Assembly: GCF_018603905.1 (NCBI RefSeq)
Contig: NZ_JAHFZZ010000035.1
Coordinates: forward strand, 1-64,000
DNA length: 64,000 nucleotides
DNA from: Nonomuraea sp. NEAU-A123
GTDB lineage: Bacteria > Actinomycetota > Actinomycetes > Streptosporangiales > Streptosporangiaceae
Direction: 5' to 3'
The translations under genes were made by a program, and so were the position numbers. Positions within the stretch are counted from its first letter, which is position 1; each line of letters starts with the position of its first letter. Positions 54,263-63,440 of the stretch are shown here, in pieces. The notes under the pieces are model-generated. The model saw nothing but the letters and a program-made list of their open reading frames with translations. It had not been told where the DNA came from and made no database searches.

Positions 54263-54322
54263 ACCGTGAACGTTCACGGTATGACCGTGAACGTTCACGG
54301 CATCTCCGTGAAACATCACCGT
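54263..54322. promoter_or_regulatory. Three LacI-type operators upstream of the GH2 operon
   Basis: ACCGTGAACGTTCACGGT (54263-54280) is a perfect 18-base palindrome. A second, perfect over 16 bases, follows at 54285-54300, centres 21 bases apart. A third, degenerate (ccgtgaaacatcaccg), lies at 54306-54321. The central CG and AACGTT core are typical for LacI-family binding; the repressor gene is 35 bases further upstream on the same strand. Confidence 0.85.
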
Positions 54323-54356
54323 AAAGAGCGGGTTCCCCCGTGTCAATGGGGGTGGG

Positions 54357-55352
54357 TCAAGCGGATTCTCGCCACAGCATGTGCGGGCGTACCGTTCGCC
54401 GCATGGGCGGCAGCACGCCGAAGTCGGCGGCGGCGAGAGCGTCGGCTATGTCCAACGCGCTGCTGACCAGGGCGTGGCGATCGATCGAGACCGTCGTCAA
54501 CGTGGGATGCACGGCCTCGCCCAGGGTCAGACCGTCGAAGCCGCAGATCTTGACCTGGCGCGGCACCTCGATGCCGAGAGCGTGTGAAGCCTGCACCGCA
54601 CCGATCGCCATGAGGTCATTGAAGGCCAGCACCGCGTCCATATCCGGATATGTGGCGACAAGCTCGGCGAACGCCCGGCCGCCACCGGCCATCGATTCCT
54701 CACCCACGACGACCATGCCTGTCGACTCGCCGCCGACGAGCTCCTCGAAGTAGCCACGCCGTGGCGAGGGCTCGTAGGTCGGCGAGGCGCGCAGCGAATA
54801 GGAGGAATCGATCATCCCGATGCGCCGCGCCCCCTTGGTACGCAGTGCCTGGATCGCCTCTCGCACACCTTCACGTATGTCGACTTCGACGGAATGCATG
54901 CCGGGCCGGCTGCTCGGCCGTTCCAGCATCACGAGCGGGATGCCGCCGCTGGCCCGCGCGAGGGCGTCGTCATTCTGCACGAAGTGCCCGATGAACACGT
55001 CCACCTGCCCCGACAGCATGTCGAGCGCGTTCGGCTCGTCCTCCGTCTCCGTCGAGGCCATCACCACGTGCCAGCCGCGCTCTGCCGCGGCATTGAGCAG
55101 ATCTCCGGCGATCTCGGTGAAGTACGGGTTGCGGAAGGAGGCCACTAGATACCCCATCGCACGAGTCTTCTTGCGCACGACGAGGTTGCGAGCGAACCGG
55201 CTCGGCCGGTATCCGAGCTTTTGGCAGGCTTCCAGCACGCGCTGCTTGGTCTGTTCGTTGATCTCTCCCATGTCATTGATCGCCCGGGTCACCGTCTGCC
55301 GGGAGACGCCTGCGGCCTGGGCCACATCGTTGATCGTCACACGTTTAGCCAT
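54357..55352 (-). CDS. LacI-family repressor of the GH2/GH95 operon
   Basis: 331 residues. HTH MAKRVTINDVAQAAGVSRQT with hinge helix SRFARNLVVRKK; periplasmic-binding-like effector domain (TRAMGYLVASFRNPYFTEIA through GFDGLTLGEAVHPTLTTV). Binds a sugar product and leaves the operators. ATG 55352 is chosen where the conserved HTH starts; the frame opens at 55433. It lies upstream of and parallel to the operon it should control. The palindromes at 54263-54321 also lie just past its own 3' end. Confidence 0.92.
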   Translation of the reverse strand: MAKRVTINDVAQAAGVSRQTVTRAINDMGEINEQTKQRVLEACQKLGYRPSRFARNLVVRKKTRAMGYLVASFRNPYFTEIAGDLLNAAAERGWHVVMASTETEDEPNALDMLSGQVDVFIGHFVQNDDALARASGGIPLVMLERPSSRPGMHSVEVDIREGVREAIQALRTKGARRIGMIDSSYSLRASPTYEPSPRRGYFEELVGGESTGMVVVGEESMAGGGRAFAELVATYPDMDAVLAFNDLMAIGAVQASHALGIEVPRQVKICGFDGLTLGEAVHPTLTTVSIDRHALVSSALDIADALAAADFGVLPPMRRTVRPHMLWRESA

Positions 55353-55420
55353 TGCCTGATGGTACGGCCGTTCACCTGGCATGGGCCGCGCGCCGAGCCT
55401 GCGGCGCGACGGGAAGGGCG

Positions 55421-55457
55421 GACCGCAGGTCATCGCAACCTGCGATGACCTGCGGTC
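55421..55457. terminator. Strong hairpin after the 1501-residue gene
   Basis: Perfect 17-base stem (gaccgcaggtcatcgca and complement), loop acc, 13 bases beyond the stop of the minus-strand gene at 55470. Confidence 0.8.
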
Positions 55458-55469
55458 TTCCGTGCACTG

Positions 55470-58400
55470 TCAGGCCTTCGGCGTGAGGTTTCCGATCGCG
55501 GTGAGCAGCGCGTCGGCTGCCTGGTCGATCTCGGCCTGGCCGGCGAGGTCCGATCCGGCGGTGTTCAGGGCGGCGTCGAGAGCCGCGAGACTGGCCTCGG
55601 TGTAGCGGTCGCGATCGACCGCCTCGGCTTCGGCTATGAGCAGCTTGAGCAGGGTACGGTCGTCGTGACGGACGAGGAACTCGACCTCGGCGACATTGGT
55701 GTTGCCGCCGACCGGGAAGGCGACGCGCAGCCGCTGGTAGGCGGGCGTTCTCGGGAGAGTCACCTCATACCAGCGAAGCTCGGAGACGGCGCTCGCGGTG
55801 TGCAGGTTCGTCCAGGTCGAACCACCGTCGGCCGAGCCCTGGAAGACGGCGCCGTTCATCCGCGCGATGTTGCCGGCCCGCGGGTGGTAGCGCAGGGCGT
55901 CCAGCGAGACCGCCTGAGGCAGCCGGACGTCGATCCATCCGGTGGCCGTGGTGGTGTCGGTGGCCGTGGCGAGGTCGCCGTCGAAGGCCCGCCAGCCGTT
56001 GTCCGCGGCGGTCCCGCCCCCTCCCCATGGCGGCGTGGACGCCGTCACCATGGACGGATCCACCGGCACCTCGACCAGCAGCGAGCTGACCGGCACGAGC
56101 TCGGCCACGGCGGCGTAGATGCGGTTGATCAGTGTTTCCTCCTCGCCACCCGCCTTGGCTTCCGCGATCGTCTTGGTCAGCAGGTAATAGCTGCCCTTGG
56201 TGTAGTCGGCCGCGGGCAGCTTCTCGGCCTCGGCGATCACCGTGGCGAGCGGCTCGGCGGTCGCCATCAGCATGCCGGAGCCCGGCCGTTCCGTGCCGTC
56301 CGCGCCGATCGTGGTCACCTTGTAGAAGCGGGTGCCGTAGCGGAGCGGCTCGTCGGTGAAACTGAAGGTCAGCGCGCTGGACAGCACCTTGCGCCACGAC
56401 CCGGCCGCCGCGTCCTTGCGGTAGACGTTGAAGCGCGTGGCGGTGTTCGGCTTGCTCCAGCGCAGGGTCACCTGGTCCCTGGCCCGCTCGACGCGCGCGT
56501 ACAGCGTGCCCGCGGGCTGCTCGGCGATCGTGACGTCCTTGAACGTCGCCGCGACCGGCGCCGCCGCGCCCGCCAGGACGGCCTCGGGGAACGGGGTGAA
56601 CAGCTCGGCCACGTACGTCCATGCCTGCCCGTCCTTGCCGGCCCAGGCACGGACGATGTGGGAGTCGGCGTCGCGGACGAGCTTGAGGTAGGGGTAGTCG
56701 GCGGCGTCGAGGCTCGGGATGGTGGCCTTGAGCGGGCTACGCCGCTGGTCCTGCCAGTCGTGGCGGGAGTCCCGGGTGCGGTTCCGCAGGACGAGCTTGC
56801 CGGAGGCGTCGGTGCCGAAGTAGATGTAGCGGGTGTCGGCCCGCAGCATCAGCCCGCCGTCGCCTTTCACCTTGGCGCTGATCGAGCTGCTGCCGGTGAG
56901 GACCTCGTTGGCGAACAGCAGCCGGTCGTCGATGGCGCGCTTGTCGACGTAGTAGTCGTCGCCCTCGCCCAGGCCGGTGCCGTTGCCGCCGGACAGCTCG
57001 ATCTTGTGCCCGCCGGTCTTGACCGTGCCGGTGACCTCGCCGATGCGATCGACCGGTTTGGCGGGCACGGTCGCGGCCTGCGACTCCCAGCCGGAGCCGG
57101 CCCGGTTGACCGCGGTCACCGTATAGGAGCGTCCCTTGCCGCCGGCGTCGGTGAAGGAGGTGCCGCGCACGCGGGTGGCGATCACCTTGCCGTCCCGCTT
57201 GATCGTGTACGACTCGGCGCCTGCGGCGGGCTTCCAGGTGAGCACCGCGCCCCGCTGGTCGCGCAGCGCCTGGACGAAGTCCACGCGGTGTGGCTTGGCC
57301 TGCTGCTCGATCGCGGTGTCCAGCCTGAGCACCATGGCCGTCTCCGGTGGCACGCCGGCCTTGCCCTTGGCGACGGGCTTGCCCGACACCAGGTCGACGG
57401 CGCTCGCCGGCACGTCGAGCTGGTAGGTCTTGGCGTTGCCGTACTCCTGGCGGGTGGTGTTGAAGACGAACAGATACCGGCCGTAACGGGCGGTCAGGAA
57501 ATCGGCGTAGCCGGAGTAGGGGGTGTCGAACTCGAAGTTCTCCCTGCGCACGGTGCCGACGCCCGGCTGGTGCGCGATCGGCGCGAGCTCTCCGGCCAGC
57601 GCCTGGGGCAGCGTGCCGTCGCCGGTCAGCTGATCCTCCATGAAGTCGACGTCGATGTTGTCCATCCGCAGGTAGTAGTCCTGGTAGGAGAACTGGGCGT
57701 CGGTGGCGATCTGCACGGTGTCGTCGTGGTCGCGGTTCAGCACGTGCAGCCTGCCGTTTCCGGCGTAGCCGCGCTGCCGTTCGAACAGCGAGCCGAAGAT
57801 ACGCGTGTCGCCGTCGCGCAGCGAGACGAACATGTTGTCCACGTCGGCGAAGGCGAACCGCTCATAGTCGGCGGGGTCGACTTTCAGGGCCGCGAGCTGT
57901 TCGGAGGTGTACTGGTCGAGGTCGGTCTGGGGGAGCACGACGCCGGTGGGCTCGTGTTCGCGCAGGTAGGCGTAGGTCTCGGGCAGCCACAGGTCGTACT
58001 TGTTCTTGGACTGGACAGAGCCGAACTCGTTGAAGTACTGGTTGTCGGCGAGCTGCTGCTGGGCGAAGCCGACCGCCTCGCGCGCGTAGCGCCGGTACGG
58101 CTCCCACTGCTTGCCGGCGTACTGCTCTGCGTGTTCGGCCATGTGCTTTTCCAGCGCGACGTAGGTCATGATGCGGCCCTCGCTGACTCTCAGCCCGTAG
58201 GCCGGCCAGCCGGGGTAGCCGGTGTTGCGCTCGTCGGTGACCATCTCGGCGCGCATGACGCGCTTGCCGTTGTCGTCGATGCCGGAATGGCGCGTGTAGC
58301 CGCGGGCGTGCAGGTTCTTCAGCGCCAGTTCGAGGATCTGGTCGTTGAGCTTCTCATCGCCCTTGTGCCCCAGCGTCCTGAAGAACCATTCGGGCAGGTA

Positions 58401-59975
58401 GTTCGTGGCCTCGCCGTAGTTGGCGACGTAGGTGTTCTCCCTGGTCAAGCCCGCTTTGGTGATACCTGTGTAGTGCTCGCCGTACGGCAGGCGGCGCACA
58501 ACATGACCACCGGCATCGAGCTTGCTCTTGGCCAGCCCTTTGCCGACGATCTGCGCCGTGTCGGCAGTGAAGCGGGCCGTGGTGTCGTGGTAGAAGAGCG
58601 AGTGGTAGAGGTCCAGGTCCTTGCCGTCGGGGCCGACCAGCACCTCTTCGCCGAGAAACGGCGCCGCGCCCAGCGCCTCCAGCGCGATCCGGTGGCTGCG
58701 CTCCTTGCCCTCGTAGAACTTCGAGCTGATCACCCGCAGCCCCTCGTGCGCCTCCCATGCGCCCTCGTAGGTGAACATGACCTGGTTGTAGATGTAGGAC
58801 AGCCGCGATCGGGCGAAGTCGAAGTTCGCCTTCAGCACCCGCTCGTAGGCCTCCCGTCTGGTCAGCTCGCCGCCGTTCCAGTCGACGCCCTTCAGCGAGG
58901 TCGGCCCGTCCTGGGTGCCGGTGACGAACGGTTGATCCAGGAACGCCGGGAAGTCGTCACCGAGCAGGTCCTCGACGATGTACAGCGCCTCGCCGAGCGC
59001 GCCGTAGTAGCCACCCCAGTCGCCCTGGTGGCCGCCACGCAGCAGCAGTTGGGTGTTGCCGTAGTAATCCTTGACGTGGTTGTCGATCACCTTGAGCACT
59101 CGGGCGACGGCGGCCTTGCGCAACTCGGGCGTGTTGGCCGGGCACCAGGGCTCATGCAGCGCCGAGGCGTAGAAGCGCAGGTCGTCCTGGTAGCGGACGA
59201 TGGACAGCTTGCGGTCGGGCGCGGCGTCGATGGTGGCGCTGTCCTGGTTGAACAGGTTGATCTGGCTCTGCCGGTAGCCGTCGATCAACGCCTGTTTCTC
59301 CGCCTCGGTCTGTCCGGGGGCGGGTGTGGTGTCCGGGGTGAGCGTGCCCTGCTTCTCGCCGGAGACGTCCAGGTAGGCGCTGGTGTGCGTGTAGGCCTTG
59401 TAGTAGCCGCGCGAAGGCGCGGTCACGGGCTGGCTGAAGGCGCCGTCGTAGGTGCGGACCGTCATCTCCACGACGTGCTGCCCCTGCGTGTGCGCGAGCG
59501 GCAGCATGATCGTGTTGTAGTAGAAGCGACCTGGCAGCGGCTTGTTCGCACCGGCGTTGATCCCCTCGTAGTCACCGGAGCGTCGGTAGCCGATCTGCTC
59601 GCCGTTGACGTAGGCGATCGTCCTGTTGCCGGAGGCGTCGCTTCCCCAGAACTTCAGGGTGAAGTAGTTCTGGGCGACCGGGTCGACCCGCATCCTGAAG
59701 CGCAGCTCACCACCCTTGATGCTCGGTGGGTTCGTCGGATTGGCCACTCGGGCCTTCTCCTTCAGCGCTCCGTCCACCACCGAGGTGAACTCCGCGCTCA
59801 GGCCATGTGCCGACTCCGACCCGGTGTCGCCGAAGGTGATGGAGTCCTCCTGGACGGCCGGGGGGACACCGGCGGCGGCAGGTAACGCGCCGAGGGCGAT
59901 CGGGAGCAGTAGGCCGGCGGCGAGCAGGACATGACACAGTCTCCAGCGGGGCATGGCGAATTGATCTCCAGACAT
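55470..59975 (-). CDS. Very large secreted multi-domain protein, probably carbohydrate-active (lyase-like core)
   Basis: 1501 residues. Sec signal peptide (LLAAGLLLPIALGALPAAAG), a beta-sandwich of the DUF6805 type near 40-200 (YFTLKFWGSDASGNRTIAYV, NGEQIGYRRSGDYEG), then a long helical region of about 230-650 with RGGHQGDWGGYYGALGEALY and YEGAWEAHEG, followed by a beta-rich part to about 890. This helical-barrel plus beta-sheet plan resembles polysaccharide lyases, but I could not place it in a family or name the catalytic residues. C-terminal accessory domains: fibronectin III (905-965), DUF1349/LamG-like (980-1158), fibronectin III (1158-1235), FIVAR (1245-1298), F5/8 discoidin (1305-1432), FIVAR (1438-1498). 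ATG 59954 (MPRWRLCH) is an alternative start. Confidence 0.8.
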   Translation of the reverse strand: MSGDQFAMPRWRLCHVLLAAGLLLPIALGALPAAAGVPPAVQEDSITFGDTGSESAHGLSAEFTSVVDGALKEKARVANPTNPPSIKGGELRFRMRVDPVAQNYFTLKFWGSDASGNRTIAYVNGEQIGYRRSGDYEGINAGANKPLPGRFYYNTIMLPLAHTQGQHVVEMTVRTYDGAFSQPVTAPSRGYYKAYTHTSAYLDVSGEKQGTLTPDTTPAPGQTEAEKQALIDGYRQSQINLFNQDSATIDAAPDRKLSIVRYQDDLRFYASALHEPWCPANTPELRKAAVARVLKVIDNHVKDYYGNTQLLLRGGHQGDWGGYYGALGEALYIVEDLLGDDFPAFLDQPFVTGTQDGPTSLKGVDWNGGELTRREAYERVLKANFDFARSRLSYIYNQVMFTYEGAWEAHEGLRVISSKFYEGKERSHRIALEALGAAPFLGEEVLVGPDGKDLDLYHSLFYHDTTARFTADTAQIVGKGLAKSKLDAGGHVVRRLPYGEHYTGITKAGLTRENTYVANYGEATNYLPEWFFRTLGHKGDEKLNDQILELALKNLHARGYTRHSGIDDNGKRVMRAEMVTDERNTGYPGWPAYGLRVSEGRIMTYVALEKHMAEHAEQYAGKQWEPYRRYAREAVGFAQQQLADNQYFNEFGSVQSKNKYDLWLPETYAYLREHEPTGVVLPQTDLDQYTSEQLAALKVDPADYERFAFADVDNMFVSLRDGDTRIFGSLFERQRGYAGNGRLHVLNRDHDDTVQIATDAQFSYQDYYLRMDNIDVDFMEDQLTGDGTLPQALAGELAPIAHQPGVGTVRRENFEFDTPYSGYADFLTARYGRYLFVFNTTRQEYGNAKTYQLDVPASAVDLVSGKPVAKGKAGVPPETAMVLRLDTAIEQQAKPHRVDFVQALRDQRGAVLTWKPAAGAESYTIKRDGKVIATRVRGTSFTDAGGKGRSYTVTAVNRAGSGWESQAATVPAKPVDRIGEVTGTVKTGGHKIELSGGNGTGLGEGDDYYVDKRAIDDRLLFANEVLTGSSSISAKVKGDGGLMLRADTRYIYFGTDASGKLVLRNRTRDSRHDWQDQRRSPLKATIPSLDAADYPYLKLVRDADSHIVRAWAGKDGQAWTYVAELFTPFPEAVLAGAAAPVAATFKDVTIAEQPAGTLYARVERARDQVTLRWSKPNTATRFNVYRKDAAAGSWRKVLSSALTFSFTDEPLRYGTRFYKVTTIGADGTERPGSGMLMATAEPLATVIAEAEKLPAADYTKGSYYLLTKTIAEAKAGGEEETLINRIYAAVAELVPVSSLLVEVPVDPSMVTASTPPWGGGGTAADNGWRAFDGDLATATDTTTATGWIDVRLPQAVSLDALRYHPRAGNIARMNGAVFQGSADGGSTWTNLHTASAVSELRWYEVTLPRTPAYQRLRVAFPVGGNTNVAEVEFLVRHDDRTLLKLLIAEAEAVDRDRYTEASLAALDAALNTAGSDLAGQAEIDQAADALLTAIGNLTPKA

Positions 59976-59990
59976 GGGATGAGTCGGTCG

Positions 59991-61649
59991 TCAGGTGAGG
60001 CGGATGAGCCTCCATCGCTGAGGCAGTCCGCCTGTGTCGGTCCATTGGAGGGCGGTCGCTCCCTCGGTCGCGGTGTTGCCGTTGTCCAGCGCCTTGCCGC
60101 TCATGGCACTGATCAGCTTGTACGCGCCACCGCCGACGTCCACGATCTTCCAGCGCTGCGGCGACCCGCCGTTGTCGGTCCACTGCACGACCGTCGCTCC
60201 GTCGGCTGCGGTGTTGCCGTTGTCCAGCGCCTTGCCGCTCATGGCGTTGACGAGCTTGTGGTAGCCGCCGCCGACGTCGGTGATGCGCCAGGTCTGTGGT
60301 GAGCCGCCGTTGTCGGTCCACTGCACGACCGCCGCTCCGTCGGTCGTGGTGTTGCCGTTGTCCAGCGCCTTGCCGCTGCGCTCGCACACCAGCTTGTACG
60401 TCCCGCCGGAGACGATCGACGCTCCGTCGCGGGTGTGGACCAGGGTGCCGAACCCGAGTTGGTCGAACCCACCGCTGGTGCTTCCGTAGTCTCCGCCGCC
60501 GCCCTCTGCCCTGACCGCCGCGGCTGCCCTGGCCGTGTAGGGCATGGCCAGGCCCCGGCGACCCGCGTAGTGGTTGTAGACGGTCTCCCAGACCGGCCGG
60601 ATCTGTCCTCTGCTGTCGGAAGAGATCGCGGTGTGGGTGTTCTGGGCGCAGTTCGTGCCGTTGCCCCAGGTGTAGGTGGTGAAAGGGACCGTCTCGCCCA
60701 GGTTGTACTTGGCGATGTACTCGCAGGCCCGCGCGAACCGGTTGTCGGCGTACCCGTACAGGTCCACGCCCTGGTTCCAGGCCATTTCGCAGAAGGCGCC
60801 CATCTGCCCGACGCCCATCATGGTGTGGCCCTGATCGCGGCCGCTCTCCTGCCACTGCGCGAGCCCGCCGTCGTGCAGGAACGGGATGGCGTGCATGATG
60901 GAGCCGTTGCCCGCGCCGTTCTTGAAGTAGTCGATCGCCCGGTTGATGAGCGTCTGGTCGTCGCAGAGAACACCGATCGCCAGGATCGAGTTCATGGTGC
61001 ACAGGTCCCAGTTGGCCCAGTAGTTGGTGATGCAGGCGCCGTTGTGGTTGACGAGGAAGTTGTCGTTGACCGGGTAGAAGACGTTGCGCATCATGCTCTG
61101 GAAGCGAGCCAGGTCGAAGCCGCCGTACCCGCGCATGAGCTCGGCCGCGTTGGCGAACTGGTATCCGTAGATGCCCGCGGCCAGGAAGCGGTCGGCATTG
61201 CCTGTCACCGTGGTGAGAGTGGCCGACCAGGCATTGAGGATGTCCCGCGCGGTGTTCCCGTAGGCCGTGTTGCCGCTGATCCGCCACCGTAACGCGTTCT
61301 GGTAGGCGGCGTGAATGTCGTTGTAGAGGATGCCGTAGTTCTCGCCTGTCCCGCCGCGGATGATGGTGGCCTGCGGGTTCGCCGTCCAGGTGCTCTGCGC
61401 GTGGCCGTTGGCCACGAGCCGGTCCCAGCCGGCCTGCCAGGGCTGTACGCCGGCGCTCACCCGGGCGGCCATCCGGCTGAGGTCCGCCTGCGTATGCAGG
61501 AGGCCGGGGTGGGTGATCGCCGCTGCGGTGGTGCGAGCTACGGAGGCTTGGGCGGCGTGCGCGGGCACGGCCGCGACGATCCCGGCGGCCATGGCCGCCT
61601 TGAACAGGTCGCGACGATTGGGGCTTGAGTGGGGATGGATGGCTGACAA
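59991..61649 (-). CDS. Secreted alginate-lyase-like protein with ricin-type lectin domain
   Basis: 552 residues. Twin-arginine signal RRDLFKAAMAAGIVAAVPAH. Catalytic part (50-390) is of the alginate lyase superfamily: HPGLLHTQADLSRMAARV, ITNYWANWDLCTMNSILAIG, RDQGHTMMGVGQMG. The last 140 residues are a ricin-B/CBM13 trefoil of three near-identical repeats (SGKALDNGNT then VVQWTDNGGSPQ(T/R)W). It should cut acidic polysaccharide outside the cell while the lectin holds it. Substrate not certain. Sixteen bases upstream of the 1501-residue gene, so co-transcribed. A LacI-type site lies at 61771. Confidence 0.85.
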   Translation of the reverse strand: MSAIHPHSSPNRRDLFKAAMAAGIVAAVPAHAAQASVARTTAAAITHPGLLHTQADLSRMAARVSAGVQPWQAGWDRLVANGHAQSTWTANPQATIIRGGTGENYGILYNDIHAAYQNALRWRISGNTAYGNTARDILNAWSATLTTVTGNADRFLAAGIYGYQFANAAELMRGYGGFDLARFQSMMRNVFYPVNDNFLVNHNGACITNYWANWDLCTMNSILAIGVLCDDQTLINRAIDYFKNGAGNGSIMHAIPFLHDGGLAQWQESGRDQGHTMMGVGQMGAFCEMAWNQGVDLYGYADNRFARACEYIAKYNLGETVPFTTYTWGNGTNCAQNTHTAISSDSRGQIRPVWETVYNHYAGRRGLAMPYTARAAAAVRAEGGGGDYGSTSGGFDQLGFGTLVHTRDGASIVSGGTYKLVCERSGKALDNGNTTTDGAAVVQWTDNGGSPQTWRITDVGGGYHKLVNAMSGKALDNGNTAADGATVVQWTDNGGSPQRWKIVDVGGGAYKLISAMSGKALDNGNTATEGATALQWTDTGGLPQRWRLIRLT

Positions 61650-61770
61650 GAGCTCTCCTCTCCTAAGCGCTCACCAGGACTGGGGTGAACGCGACCGTCG
61701 GAGCGCGCACCGCTGTGGGGTGCTGCGACGGATGAAGGTGACCTGAAGACGACCTTGAGAGACGCTCAAT

Positions 61771-61784
61771 AGAAAGCGTTGTCC
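61771..61784. promoter_or_regulatory. LacI-type operator upstream of the lyase operon
   Basis: AGAAAGCGTTGTCC on the plus strand, 122 bases before the lyase start. It shares 13 of 14 bases with the complement of the site at 62014. Confidence 0.65.
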
Positions 61785-62013
61785 GGAACCTAGATCGACC
61801 GTCGCGGTTGCACAAGCTGTCGTTACAACAGCGTTACAAAGCGCGCAGCAAGGCGGGACGCGATCTGTGAGTCGCGATCTCTGCGGCCAGCTGCGGGATC
61901 GCTGGTCTGACGGAGATCTCAGCTCTTCTTCGCGGCCGGTCCCGTCGTCTCGTCTCAGCTGACAAATCGGCGGAACGCCTTAGAGATCGTTACCATCGTG
62001 GTCGAACAGGAGT

Positions 62014-62027
62014 GGACAACGCTCTCT
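62014..62027. promoter_or_regulatory. LacI-type operator in front of the second LacI gene
   Basis: GGACAACGCTCTCT ends 11 bases before the GTG start of the regulator. Its complement AGAGAGCGTTGTCC matches the 61771 site, suggesting autoregulation and control of the divergent lyase operon. Confidence 0.65.
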
Positions 62028-62038
62028 AAACTGGCTGG

Positions 62039-63121
62039 GTGGCCAGACGAAAGAACGACGTGCCGGACGACCTCGATCACCGCCAGAGCACGATCAAGGA
62101 CGTAGCCGAGCTCGCCGGGGTCTCCCTGTCCACGGTCTCGCGCGTGGTGGCCGGCAACTATCCGGTGGCTCAAAGCACCCGGGTGCGGGTCCAGCGCGCG
62201 ATCAGAGAGCTGAATTACGTCGCCAACACCCATGCTCGCGCGCTGGGCGGGGGATCAACCCGTACGGTCGGTTTCATCGTCAACGACGTACGCGGTCCGG
62301 CCTTCGCCGCGGCCGTGCACGGAGTCGAGCAGGAAGCCGCACAGCGCGGGCACATCTGCCTGGTGGCCACCACCGACGGAGATCCGGCCCGCGAGCTGGC
62401 GGCGATCCAGCTCATGCGCGAGCAGCGGGCCGCCGCGGTCTTCCTGATCGGCGGGGCCTGGGACAGCGCCGCCTACCGGGCGCGGATGATCGACATCGCC
62501 CGATCGCTCGACGCCGCCAAGTCGCGGCTGGTCCTGTGCGGACGCCCGTCCCTGGGGCCCGGGATCCCGGCGACTGTTGTCGAGTACGACAACGAGGGCG
62601 GCGCCTATGCGCTGTCCAGCTACCTCATCAGCCGTGGGCACCGCAGAATCCTCTACGTGGGCGGGGATCCGGCCTTCACCACCACCACGGGTCGTCTCGC
62701 CGGATTTCGCCGGGCGATGGCGGACATGGCCGTCTCCGTGGACGAGAGCCTGTTCGAGCTCGATGCGGAGTTCAGCCGCGCGTCCGGCTACGAGCGAGTC
62801 AGCGACCGGTTGAGCGGCGGCCGCGACTTCACCGCGATCTTCGCCGAGACCGACGTCATCGCCGGCGGCGCGATGGCCGCTGTCTACGACGCCGGGCTCA
62901 GCGTTCCCGACGATGTCTCCATCGTCGGCTATGACGACATCCCCCTCGCCACCGACCTGCGCCCCAGCCTGACCACGGTCCACGTCCCCTATGAGGAACT
63001 GGGCCGCGCCGCCGTCCGGGCCGCTCTCGATCGGCCGGTGGGCAGGGCGGAGCGGCATCAGCTGCTGGGCACCCATGTGATCCTGCGCCAGTCTGTCGGC
63101 CGGCCGGCGATCGATAGGTAA
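62039..63121 (+). CDS. LacI-family regulator of the lyase and sugar-import genes
   Basis: 360 residues. HTH TIKDVAELAGVSLSTVSRVV, hinge VANTHARALGGGS, effector domain with TVGFIVNDVRGPAFAAAVHG through IVGYDDIPLATDLRPSLTTV. GTG 62039 used; the homology starts near residue 18. It is divergent from the lyase operon and followed by an ABC permease; a motif shared by three sites (61771, 62014, 63260) marks its probable regulon. Confidence 0.92.
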   Translation: MARRKNDVPDDLDHRQSTIKDVAELAGVSLSTVSRVVAGNYPVAQSTRVRVQRAIRELNYVANTHARALGGGSTRTVGFIVNDVRGPAFAAAVHGVEQEAAQRGHICLVATTDGDPARELAAIQLMREQRAAAVFLIGGAWDSAAYRARMIDIARSLDAAKSRLVLCGRPSLGPGIPATVVEYDNEGGAYALSSYLISRGHRRILYVGGDPAFTTTTGRLAGFRRAMADMAVSVDESLFELDAEFSRASGYERVSDRLSGGRDFTAIFAETDVIAGGAMAAVYDAGLSVPDDVSIVGYDDIPLATDLRPSLTTVHVPYEELGRAAVRAALDRPVGRAERHQLLGTHVILRQSVGRPAIDR

Positions 63122-63259
63122 CGCTGTCTGCCAAGCGCGTCGCCCAGCGGTCTGCGCAGGACAGCCGCCGCGCCCTCTTGCCATGAAATTCCGGCGTAAC
63201 CCGAGATTTATCTGCATGACATCTTGCTCAGGGCCGCCCTGGAGATCTAACTTCGGCGT

Positions 63260-63273
63260 AGAGAACGCTTTCT
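63260..63273. promoter_or_regulatory. LacI-type operator before the sugar permease
   Basis: AGAGAACGCTTTCT, whose complement AGAAAGCGTTCTCT matches the 61771 site in its first ten bases. Symmetric at five of seven base pairs with a central CG. Confidence 0.65.
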
Positions 63274-63329
63274 ATGGTCGTTCTTCAAACGGCCTGCGCG
63301 GCGATCCCTACCTACAAAGGAGCGGTGCC

Positions 63330-63440
63330 ATGAACCGCAAGGAGATTTCAACTACGCCGCCGCCCTGTCCATCATCCTGGCCCTCGTCGTCGGCGCGGCC
63401 TCGGCCATTTTCACCGCCTCACGAACAAGGCACCGACCTC
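63330..63440 (+). pseudogene. Start of one gene joined to the tail of an upstream permease (deletion scar)
   Basis: A strong ribosome site AAAGGAG and ATG 63330 begin MNRKE, but in another frame the sequence just after reads FNYAAALSIILALVVGAASA then IFTASRTRHR, the typical last helix of a MalF-type permease. The codons in the ATG frame (STTPPPCPSSWPSSSARPRP) are not protein-like. A deletion therefore seems to have removed a binding-protein gene and most of the first permease. Confidence 0.5.

Larger units (their letters stand above)
61650..62038. other. Divergent promoter region, lyase operon and LacI gene
   Basis: 389 bases without a gene. Holds the two operator copies described at 61771 and 62014 and a TTGAG...CTCAA inverted repeat near 61755-61769. 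No small ORF seen. Confidence 0.6.

Noticed and set aside
55665..59885. 1406-codon plus-strand frame
   Set aside because: Antisense shadow of the secreted multi-domain protein, which has a signal peptide and recognisable domains.
60010..60390. Direct repeats resembling a CRISPR or minisatellite
   Set aside because: They are the three in-frame ricin-type lectin repeats of the lyase-like protein.
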